From Sphingomonadaceae bacterium (GTDB taxonomy: Bacteria > Pseudomonadota > Alphaproteobacteria > Sphingomonadales > Sphingomonadaceae): a DNA stretch of 18,903 nt. Positions within the stretch are counted from its first letter, which is position 1; each line of letters begins with the position of its first letter. Positions 7,031 to 12,677 of the stretch are shown piece by piece. The notes under the pieces were generated by a model that was not told the DNA's origin, searched no databases, and saw nothing but the letters and a program-made list of their open reading frames with translations. The position numbers and the translations under genes are program-made. The stretch is taken from positions 1-18,903 of the forward strand of contig JAFAZM010000317.1 of the NCBI GenBank assembly GCA_019239785.1. The letters run 5' to 3'.

Positions 7031-8212
7031 TCAAATGCGGAGCGTCCGGCGCGTGTCTCGCAGGGACAGCATCTCCCAGATTGCGACCAGCACCAGCACC
7101 GCGGTCGCCGCGAGCGACAGGCGCAAAGGCGAGAGGCGCAGGGCGAACGGCGCGGCCAAAGCGAGCAGGCCGAGCCCGACCAGGTGGGAAAGCGGGAAAT
7201 GGGCGCCGCCGCTGCTCCGCTTGAACAGGAGATTGCCGAACAGATAGAGGGCCGGGCCGCCGAGCAGGGCGGCGGCGACGCCCGGCGGCGGGACGCCGCC
7301 CGGCTGCGCCAGCGCCATGCCGTCCGAGGCCGCGGTGACGACGATGCCGGCGACGATCGGCAGGTGGAAATAGGTGTAGGCGAGCCGCGCCATCCGGCCC
7401 GGATCCTCGTTGCTGGCCAATTGCCGCGCTGCGCGCTCGGCGCCGATGTCGAAATAGAGCCACCACATCGCGATCGCGCCGACGAAGGCGGCGGCGAAGG
7501 CGGCGATCGCAGCCCCGCTCCACGGCACCTCGCCGAAGGCGGCGCCGGTGACCACGATCGATTCGCCGAGCGCGATAATGATGAACAGGCCGCAGCGCTC
7601 CGAGAAATGATGGCCCTCGATGTTCCAGGTCCGCGTCTCGCTGCGGCCAAGCCAGGGCAGCACGAAACCGACCGCGGGCGCGAGGTTGAGCAAGGCCAGG
7701 GCCAGCATCCACAGGATCATCCGCGCCGCCACGTCGTGCAGCAGCGCGCCGGCCACCCAGAACGGCGCCTCGATCGAAGCCCAGACGAGGATGCGAAGGA
7801 AGTTGCGGAAATTCTCGCGGCTGCGGCCCCTCAGCGCAAGCAGCATGAAGAGGTGGCGCCCGAGCTGGACCGCCAGATAGGCAGTGATGAAGATCATCGC
7901 CCGGCCCGCAAAGGCTTCCGGCATGCTGATCGCCATCAGCAGGGCGCCCGCCATCAGCGCGAACAGGAGGGTGCGCACCGGCATCCGCTCGACGTCGAGC
8001 CAGTTGGTGACCCAGGCGGTCTCCACCCAGACCCACCAGATCGCGACGAAGAGGATCGCGGCCTCGGCATAGCCGGCCGGATCCGGGTGGAGGATCAGGA
8101 TGTGGGAGATCTGGGTGACCGCGAAGACGAAGACGAGATCGAAGAACAATTCGATCGCGCCGACCCGCTCCTCGGCATCGCCGTCGCGGCTGCGGAGCAG
8201 GCTGCGCTTCAT
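7031..8212 (-). CDS. Low-temperature-requirement A (LtrA) family membrane protein
   Basis: 393 residues, mostly hydrophobic with about 10-12 predicted transmembrane helices. Family hallmarks: RVGAIELFFDLVFVFAVTQ near the N-terminus and EGHHFSERCGLFIIIALGES in the middle. LtrA was named from a Listeria cold-growth phenotype; the molecular function is unknown, though an inner-membrane location is clear. The ATG at 8212 was chosen because the longer frame begins at a TTG abutting the upstream stop codon and runs through the terminator at 8246-8281. The ribosome site is poor. The fusion gene follows 63 bases later with its own promoter candidate. Confidence 0.88.
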   Translation of the reverse strand: MKRSLLRSRDGDAEERVGAIELFFDLVFVFAVTQISHILILHPDPAGYAEAAILFVAIWWVWVETAWVTNWLDVERMPVRTLLFALMAGALLMAISMPEAFAGRAMIFITAYLAVQLGRHLFMLLALRGRSRENFRNFLRILVWASIEAPFWVAGALLHDVAARMILWMLALALLNLAPAVGFVLPWLGRSETRTWNIEGHHFSERCGLFIIIALGESIVVTGAAFGEVPWSGAAIAAFAAAFVGAIAMWWLYFDIGAERAARQLASNEDPGRMARLAYTYFHLPIVAGIVVTAASDGMALAQPGGVPPPGVAAALLGGPALYLFGNLLFKRSSGGAHFPLSHLVGLGLLALAAPFALRLSPLRLSLAATAVLVLVAIWEMLSLRDTRRTLRI

Positions 8213-8245
8213 TGGGACAAGTAGAGCTTGCCCACGCGGGCGCGC

Positions 8246-8281
8246 AACAAAAAGCCGCGGCCGGAAGACCCGGCCGCGGCT
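8246..8281 (-). terminator. Rho-independent terminator of the Gln-rich protein gene
   Basis: On the minus strand a perfect 12-bp GC stem (arms 8270-8281 and 8253-8264) with a 5-base loop is followed by TTTTTGTT. It lies 22 bases after the stop at 8303 and separates that gene from the LtrA gene. This is the strongest terminator in the window. Confidence 0.88.
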
Positions 8282-8302
8282 CCTGTCGTCAGGCGTTGGC
8301 AA

Positions 8303-8683
8303 TCAGCGGTCGCTGTCCTGGCCGCCCTTGTTATATTGGTCGCCGCCCTGCTGCTGGCCGCGATCCTGGTTCTGCTCCTGCTGGTCGAACTGGCTCTTCT
8401 GGCTGTAGTCGCCCTGCTGGCCCTTCTCGCTGCCCCAGTCCTGGCCGGACTGGCCGCCCTTCCCGCTGTCCTGGCCGGACTGGCCGCCCTTGCCGCCCAT
8501 TTCCTGCTCGCGGCCGGAACTCTTGCCGCCGGTGTCGGCGCCTTCGAATTCCTCGCTGTCCTGCTCGGTGCGGTCGATGCGGTCCTGCTGGTTCTGGTCG
8601 TTGTCGAACTGGCCGAACGCCGACTTGTTGCCGAACTCGCCGCCTTGACCCGTCTGGCCCTGATCCTTGTTGAAATCGCCCAT
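8303..8683 (-). CDS. Gln/Gly/Asp-rich disordered, hydrophilin-like protein
   Basis: 126 residues. By count it has 28 Gly, 26 Gln and 16 Asp (56% together) and no Leu, Val, Pro, Cys or His, so it cannot form a usual hydrophobic core and should be disordered and very soluble. GKGGQSGQDS is followed by GKGGQSGQDW, an almost exact tandem 10-residue repeat. KGG units recall the stress-associated KGG motif, but I cannot assign a family. The start at 8683 is set by GGAGG 8 bases upstream; the longer frame begins at TTG inside the leader. A promoter candidate of EcfG type (8744-8769) and a strong terminator (8246-8281) make it a single-gene unit. Composition fits bacterial hydrophilins, which protect against drying and osmotic stress; this role is inferred, not shown. 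Confidence 0.82.
   Translation of the reverse strand: MGDFNKDQGQTGQGGEFGNKSAFGQFDNDQNQQDRIDRTEQDSEEFEGADTGGKSSGREQEMGGKGGQSGQDSGKGGQSGQDWGSEKGQQGDYSQKSQFDQQEQNQDRGQQQGGDQYNKGGQDSDR
8438..8491 (-). repeat. Tandem 30-base repeat inside the Gln-rich gene
   Basis: A 24-base perfect direct repeat (8438-8461 and 8468-8491) recurs at a 30-base period, encoding two copies of GKGGQSGQD. Identity at the DNA level, including third codon positions, suggests a fairly recent duplication. Confidence 0.85.
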
Positions 8684-8708
8684 GAGGACATCCTCCACTT
8701 GCAAGTGC

Positions 8709-8727
8709 CGGCGGCACAGCGCCGCCG
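8709..8727 (-). other. GC-rich hairpin in the leader of the Gln-rich gene
   Basis: A 7-bp perfect stem (8709-8715 with 8721-8727) and 5-base loop lies between the proposed EcfG promoter and the Shine-Dalgarno. It could affect mRNA stability or translation, but there is no direct sign of regulation. Confidence 0.45.
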
Positions 8728-8743
8728 CGTCAACGGAAAAGAC

Positions 8744-8769
8744 AACTTGGATCAGTGGTTTCCGGTTCC
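8744..8769 (-). promoter_or_regulatory. EcfG promoter candidate for the Gln-rich protein gene
   Basis: On the minus strand GGAAC (8769-8765), a 17-base spacer, then AGTT (8747-8744), matching GGAAC-N17-cGTT except for the first -10 base. It is 60 bases from the start codon and fits the stress-protein character of the product. Confidence 0.6.
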
Positions 8770-8840
8770 TGTCGTTTCGGGAGCGAACCGTCGAGATGAG
8801 AGGGAGCGTGCCCGGATAAAGCCCGTATGAGCCGGGGGCG

Positions 8841-9650
8841 TCAGATCAACCCCGCAAGCGGGCTGGACGGATCGGCATAGCGGCGCTGGCCCATGCGCCC
8901 GGCGCGATAGGCGAGCCGGCCGGCCTCGACCGCGAGCTTCATCGCGCGGGCCATCGCGATCGGATCCTTCGCCTCGGCGATCGCAGTGTTCATCAGCACG
9001 CCGTCGCAGCCCAATTCCATCGCCACCGCAGCATCGGACGCGGTGCCCACGCCGGCATCGACCAGCACCGGCACGCCGGCGCCTTCCACGATCAGCCGGA
9101 TCGTGACCCGGTTCTGGATGCCGAGGCCGGAGCCGATCGGCGCGCCGAGCGGCATGATCGCGACCGCGCCGGCCTCCTCGAGCTGCTTCGCGGCGATCGG
9201 ATCGTCGACGCAATAGACCATCGGCTTGAAGCCCTCGCGGACCAGGATCTCGGTCGCCCGCAGCGTCTCGCGCATGTCGGGATAGAGGGTCTTCGCCTCG
9301 CCGAGCACTTCGAGCTTCACCAGCTCCCAGCCGCCCGCCTCGCGCGCCAGCCGCAAGGTCCGGATCGCCTCCTCCGCGGTGAAGCAGCCGGCGGTGTTGG
9401 GCAGGTAGGTGATCCGTTTCGGATCGATATGGTCGGTGAGCAGAGGCTGGCGGGGATCGGAGACGTTGACCCTTCGCACCGCGACGGTGACGATCTCGGC
9501 GCCCGACGCCGCGACCGCCGCCGCATTCTGCTCGAAGCTCTTATATTTGCCGGTGCCGACAATCAGCCGCGAGGTGAAGCGGCGGCCGGCGACCGTCCAG
9601 GAGTCGTCCGCCTGATTATCGGGCGCTGCGATACGGCTTTCTGCATTCAC
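8841..9650 (-). CDS. thiG: Thiazole synthase ThiG
   Basis: ThiG builds the thiazole phosphate ring of thiamine from deoxyxylulose phosphate, dehydroglycine and ThiS-thiocarboxylate. Family signatures are complete: SRLIVGTGKY, TVAVRRVNV, YLPNTAGC, VKLEVLGE with the Schiff-base Lys (Lys112 counting from this start), MPLGAPIGSGLGI, VLVDAGVGTASDAA and MNTAIAEAKDP. The length of 269 residues is normal. The GTG at 9650 is preferred because homology begins soon after it and GGA lies upstream; an in-frame ATG at 9716 would add 22 residues without a ribosome site. The assignment is firm, the start uncertain. It lies downstream of thiS on the same strand, but with an unusually long gap of 150-220 bases. 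Confidence 0.93.
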   Translation of the reverse strand: MNAESRIAAPDNQADDSWTVAGRRFTSRLIVGTGKYKSFEQNAAAVAASGAEIVTVAVRRVNVSDPRQPLLTDHIDPKRITYLPNTAGCFTAEEAIRTLRLAREAGGWELVKLEVLGEAKTLYPDMRETLRATEILVREGFKPMVYCVDDPIAAKQLEEAGAVAIMPLGAPIGSGLGIQNRVTIRLIVEGAGVPVLVDAGVGTASDAAVAMELGCDGVLMNTAIAEAKDPIAMARAMKLAVEAGRLAYRAGRMGQRRYADPSSPLAGLI

Positions 9651-9870
9651 TTGGGTGGATCCGTTCCTTCGAGGGGCGCCGCCGCTATAATGAGGATCGC
9701 AGCCGGCGTAAGCCATCCTGTATTGCGGAGATAGCAGAATGCCTCACCCGGAAAACTATTGGATCGACATCGCCTCCTACCCGAGTTCGACAACCTCGTG
9801 GCTGAGGTAAGCTTCGGCAACGGTTTGATTTTGGTGATTTCCAAGGGATGCGGCTCTCTCGAGAGCGTGG
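9651..9870. other. thiS-thiG gap
   Basis: This 220-base stretch (154 if thiG starts at 9716) holds no recognised gene. Seen in it: a plus-strand TATAAT at 9686-9691, a candidate 23-codon plus-strand frame at 9739-9810, and a short palindrome (CTCTCGAGAG) at about 9855-9864 just after the thiS stop. No TPP-riboswitch core sequence was found on either strand. Confidence 0.4.
9739..9810 (+). CDS. Possible 23-residue small protein or leader peptide
   Basis: An ATG at 9739 follows GGAG with an 8-base spacing and opens a frame of 23 codons (starts MPHPENYWID, ends TTSWLR) before TAA. A TATAAT lies 48 bases upstream on the same strand, but without a convincing -35 element. It is antisense to the thiS-thiG gap. 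It could easily be chance. Confidence 0.2.
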   Translation: MPHPENYWIDIASYPSSTTSWLR

Positions 9871-10089
9871 TCAGCCACCGCCGACGAAAGTCACGATCTC
9901 GAAATCGTCGCCGTCCTCGACCCGCACGTCCGCCAGCGTGGAACGCGGCACGATCTCCAGATTGCGCTCGACCGCGACCTTGGTCGGTTCCAGCCCGAGC
10001 TCCAGCGCGAGGTCGGCGACGCTGATCCCGGCGGTCACCCGGCGGTGGCCGCCATTGACGCGGATCGAGATCGTGCCGTCCTGAACCAT
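9871..10089 (-). CDS. thiS: Sulfur carrier protein ThiS
   Basis: 72 residues with the small ubiquitin-like fold pattern: SIRVNGGHRRV, VADLALELGL, KVAVERNLEIVPRSTL, DGDDFEIVTFVGGG. The C-terminal Gly-Gly needed for adenylation and thiocarboxylate formation is present (ends GGG, as in many ThiS proteins). ThiS-COSH donates sulfur to ThiG, encoded downstream on the same strand. The ATG at 10089 fits the family length. It is divergent from aroQ with 51 bases between starts; the two likely share a promoter region. Confidence 0.92.
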   Translation of the reverse strand: MVQDGTISIRVNGGHRRVTAGISVADLALELGLEPTKVAVERNLEIVPRSTLADVRVEDGDDFEIVTFVGGG

Positions 10090-10103
10090 GACTCGCTGGA
10101 CCT

Positions 10104-10132
10104 TTGCGCTTGGAATGCGGGCGTCATATAGG
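10104..10132 (+). promoter_or_regulatory. Possible sigma-70 promoter for aroQ
   Basis: TTGCGC (10104-10109), a 17-base spacer and TATAGG (10127-10132) lie in the short divergent gap. Transcription would start within about 3 bases of the aroQ ATG at 10141, predicting a leaderless or almost leaderless mRNA; no Shine-Dalgarno precedes the ATG, which agrees. Confidence 0.4.
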
Positions 10133-10140
10133 GGCCGGCC

Positions 10141-10581
10141 ATGGCGACGCCACCTCTGATCTACGTGCTGAACGGGCCGAACCTCAATCTGCTCGGGCTG
10201 CGCGAGCCGGAAATCTACGGCGCGGACACGCTCGACGACATCGGCGACCGGCTGGAGGCGCATGCGAAGGGGCTCGGGGTCGCCATCGACATGCGCCAGT
10301 CCAACCATGAGGGCCATCTGATCGACTGGCTGCACGAGGCCAATCGCGAGGGCGCCAAGGCGGTGCTGCTCAATGCGGGCGGCTTCACCCACACGTCGGT
10401 GGCGCTGCACGATGCGATCAAGGCGATCCAGGTGCCGGTGATCGAGGTCCATCTCTCCAATCCGCAGGCGCGCGACTCCTTCCGCCGGCGGTCGCTGGTC
10501 GCCAGCGCGGCCAAAGGAACGATCGCCGGCTTCGGCGCACTTGGCTACGAGCTTGCTCTGGACGCCGCGGCCCGACTCTGA
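10141..10581 (+). CDS. aroQ: Type II 3-dehydroquinate dehydratase
   Basis: 146 residues, normal for the type II enzyme, which dehydrates 3-dehydroquinate to 3-dehydroshikimate in aromatic amino acid synthesis and works as a dodecamer. Motifs: LNGPNLNLLG (10-19), REPEIYG with catalytic Tyr26, SNHEG, LNAGGFTHTSVALHDAI with Asn79, and EVHLSN with catalytic His105, followed by the Arg-rich RRRS. The first gene of an aroQ-accB-accC run, an arrangement common in proteobacteria. No Shine-Dalgarno is seen. Confidence 0.96.
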   Translation: MATPPLIYVLNGPNLNLLGLREPEIYGADTLDDIGDRLEAHAKGLGVAIDMRQSNHEGHLIDWLHEANREGAKAVLLNAGGFTHTSVALHDAIKAIQVPVIEVHLSNPQARDSFRRRSLVASAAKGTIAGFGALGYELALDAAARL

Positions 10582-10610
10582 CAGGGCGGCGGCCCATTAA
10601 AGGGGATCCG

Positions 10611-11105
10611 ATGAGCGACGACAAAGACAATCATGACGAGCCGATGCGGGTCGACACCGAGCTGGTGAAGAAGCTCGCCGAGATGCTCGACGAGAACGAC
10701 CTCAGCGAGATCGAGGTCGAGGACAATGGCCGGCGCATCGTCGTGAAGCGCAAGCTGTCGCTCGCCGCCGCGGCCGCCGCGCCGGTCGTCCATGCCGCAC
10801 CGGCGCCGGCCGCCGCGCCCGCTCCGGCCGCGCCTCAACCGGCGCCGGCCGAGCAGAGTCCGGCAAGCCATCCCGGCGCGGTCAAGTCGCCGATGGTCGG
10901 CACCGTCTACCTCTCCGGCGAGCCCGGCGCGGCGCCGTTCGTCAGCGTTGGCGCCCGCGTCGCCGAGGGCGAGACCCTGCTGATCATCGAGGCGATGAAG
11001 GTGATGAACCCGATCGCCGCCCCGCGCGGGGGCGTCGTCCGCCAGATCCTGGTCCAGGACGCCCAGCCGGTCGAATATGATCAGCCGCTGGCGATCATCG
11101 AGTAA
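10611..11105 (+). CDS. accB: Biotin carboxyl carrier protein of acetyl-CoA carboxylase
   Basis: 164 residues. An acidic N-terminal region (1-50) is followed by an Ala/Pro-rich flexible linker (about 51-88) and a biotinyl domain ending EAMKVMN, with biotinylated Lys130. AccB carries carboxybiotin between biotin carboxylase (AccC, next gene) and the carboxyltransferase AccAD (not in the window), making malonyl-CoA for fatty acid synthesis. AGGGGA lies just upstream of the ATG, 29 bases after the aroQ stop. The TAA stop shares one base with the accC ATG, so the two subunits are translationally coupled. Confidence 0.96.
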   Translation: MSDDKDNHDEPMRVDTELVKKLAEMLDENDLSEIEVEDNGRRIVVKRKLSLAAAAAAPVVHAAPAPAAAPAPAAPQPAPAEQSPASHPGAVKSPMVGTVYLSGEPGAAPFVSVGARVAEGETLLIIEAMKVMNPIAAPRGGVVRQILVQDAQPVEYDQPLAIIE

Positions 11106-12454
11106 TGGCGATCGAGAAGGTCCTGATCGCCAATCGCGGCGAGATCGCGCTCCGCATCCATCGCGCCTGCCACGAAATGGGGATCAAGACGGTCGCGGTC
11201 CATTCGACCGCGGACACCGACGCGATGCACGTCCGCCTCGCCGATGAGGCGGTCTGCATCGGGCCGCCGCCGGCCGCCGATTCCTATCTGAACATCCCGG
11301 CGATCATCTCGGCGGCCGAGATCAGCCATGCCGACGCGATCCATCCGGGCTACGGCTTCCTCAGCGAGAATGCGCGCTTCGCCGAGATCGTCGAGAGCCA
11401 CAACATCATCTGGATCGGCCCGAAGCCCGAGCATATCCGCACGATGGGCGACAAGATCGAGGCCAAGACGACCGCGGCCAAGCTCGGCCTCCCGCTCGTT
11501 CCCGGCTCGGCCGGTCCGGTCGAGACGTTCGCCGAGGCCAAGCAGGTCGCGGAGACGACCGGCTATCCTTTGATCGTGAAGGCGGCCTCCGGCGGCGGCG
11601 GCCGCGGCATGAAGGTGGTCACTGCGGAGAGTCAGCTCGAGGCCCAGATGGCGCAGGCGCGCAGCGAGGCGAAGAGCGCGTTCGGCGACGACACCGTCTA
11701 CATCGAGAAATATCTCGGCGACCCGCGCCACATCGAGTTCCAGGTGTTCGGCGACGGCAAGGGCAATGCCATCCACCTCGGCGAGCGCGACTGCTCGCTG
11801 CAGCGCCGCCACCAGAAGGTGCTGGAGGAGGCCCCCTCCCCCGTCGTCACGCCGGAGGAGCGCGAGCGGATGGGCGGGATCGTCGCCAGGGCGATGGCCG
11901 ACATGGGCTATCGCGGCGCCGGCACGATCGAATTCCTCTGGGAGAATGGGGAATTCTACTTCATCGAGATGAACACGCGGCTGCAGGTCGAGCATCCGGT
12001 GACCGAGGCGATCACCGGGCTCGACCTCGTCCGCGAACAGATCCGCATCGCCGACGGGCACGGCCTGACCCTGCGCCAGCAGGACGTCAATTTCCGCGGC
12101 CATTCGATCGAATGCCGGATCAACGCCGAGGACCCCTGGACCTTCGCGCCCTCGCCCGGCCTGGTGAAGCAATATCATGCGCCGGGCGGGATGAACGTGC
12201 GCGTCGATAGCGGCCTCTACGCCGGCTATCGGGTGCCGCCTTATTACGATTCGATGATCGCCAAGCTGATCGTCTACGGCACCACGCGCCAGGGCGCGAT
12301 CCGCCGCCTGCGCCGCGCGCTCGAAGAGTTCGTCATCGAGGGCATGAAGACGACGATCCCGCTCCACCAGAAGCTGATCGACGATCCCGAATTCCAGGCC
12401 GGCGATTATACGATCAAATGGCTCGAAGAGTGGCTCGGGCGGGAGGGCAAATAG
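11105..12454 (+). CDS. accC: Biotin carboxylase subunit of acetyl-CoA carboxylase
   Basis: 449 residues, full length. ATP-grasp enzyme that carboxylates the biotin of AccB using ATP and bicarbonate. Seen: the N-terminal KVLIANRGEIALRI, IHPGYGFLSENARFAE, the Gly-rich ATP loop KAASGGGGRGMK, GERDCSLQRRHQKVLEEAPSP, FIEMNTRLQVEHPVTE (Mg and catalytic residues), and the C-terminal biotin carboxylase domain with IECRINAEDP and YYDSMIAKL. Its ATG overlaps the accB stop (TAATG), favouring equal output of the two partner subunits. Confidence 0.97.
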   Translation: MAIEKVLIANRGEIALRIHRACHEMGIKTVAVHSTADTDAMHVRLADEAVCIGPPPAADSYLNIPAIISAAEISHADAIHPGYGFLSENARFAEIVESHNIIWIGPKPEHIRTMGDKIEAKTTAAKLGLPLVPGSAGPVETFAEAKQVAETTGYPLIVKAASGGGGRGMKVVTAESQLEAQMAQARSEAKSAFGDDTVYIEKYLGDPRHIEFQVFGDGKGNAIHLGERDCSLQRRHQKVLEEAPSPVVTPEERERMGGIVARAMADMGYRGAGTIEFLWENGEFYFIEMNTRLQVEHPVTEAITGLDLVREQIRIADGHGLTLRQQDVNFRGHSIECRINAEDPWTFAPSPGLVKQYHAPGGMNVRVDSGLYAGYRVPPYYDSMIAKLIVYGTTRQGAIRRLRRALEEFVIEGMKTTIPLHQKLIDDPEFQAGDYTIKWLEEWLGREGK

Positions 12455-12456
12455 GG

Positions 12457-12507
12457 CCGTCCGGGGGACGGACCGCCCTCCATTCGGCCCGAGCCGGTCT
12501 TCGGGCC
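12457..12507 (+). terminator. Hairpins after accC, possible terminator
   Basis: Two GC stems lie just past the accC stop: 12457-12462 with 12466-12471 (6 bp, GGG loop) and 12486-12492 with 12501-12507 (7 bp, 8-base loop). No T-tract follows, so intrinsic termination is uncertain; Rho-dependent termination or mRNA end protection would be alternatives. Confidence 0.4.
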
Positions 12508-12608
12508 ATGCTGGAGAATGGCTGGTGCGACAGGCGAAGGCCTGAGGCGGCGATCGTGCCCTGGCGCGCCGGGATGGGTCTCGGCAGAGCATTGTTACGG
12601 CCTTCGAC

Positions 12609-12624
12609 TTAACGTCTTCGTAAC
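12609..12624. promoter_or_regulatory. CtrA-box-like site upstream of the PAS-GGDEF-EAL gene
   Basis: TTAA, 7 bases, then GTAAC: 8 of the 9 fixed positions of the CtrA full site TTAA-N7-TTAAC. It ends 53 bases before the GTG start. An overlapping inverted repeat GTTACG (12594-12599) / CGTAAC (12619-12624) could be another operator. The rest of the 223-base gap shows no gene. Confidence 0.35.
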
Positions 12625-12677
12625 CCGCCGGGCGCAGAATCCGGACGCAACCCAAGCCACCGCCGCGGGGCATATTC

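Noticed and set aside
8228..8830. 200-codon plus-strand frame that looks like a Leu/Val/Ala-rich multi-helix membrane protein
   Set aside because: It is the mirror of the Gln-rich gene: CAG (Gln) read on the other strand gives CTG (Leu) and GAC gives GTC (Val). It also crosses the minus-strand gene's terminator and promoter and has no ribosome site.
9647..9844. 65-codon minus-strand frame in the thiS-thiG gap
   Set aside because: It overlaps the thiG start region out of frame, has no clear ribosome site and no known similarity.
9651..10140. TPP riboswitch controlling thiS or thiG
   Set aside because: The conserved CTGAGA and the downstream thi-box core were not found in the short gaps upstream of either gene; a degenerate form would need a covariance-model search.
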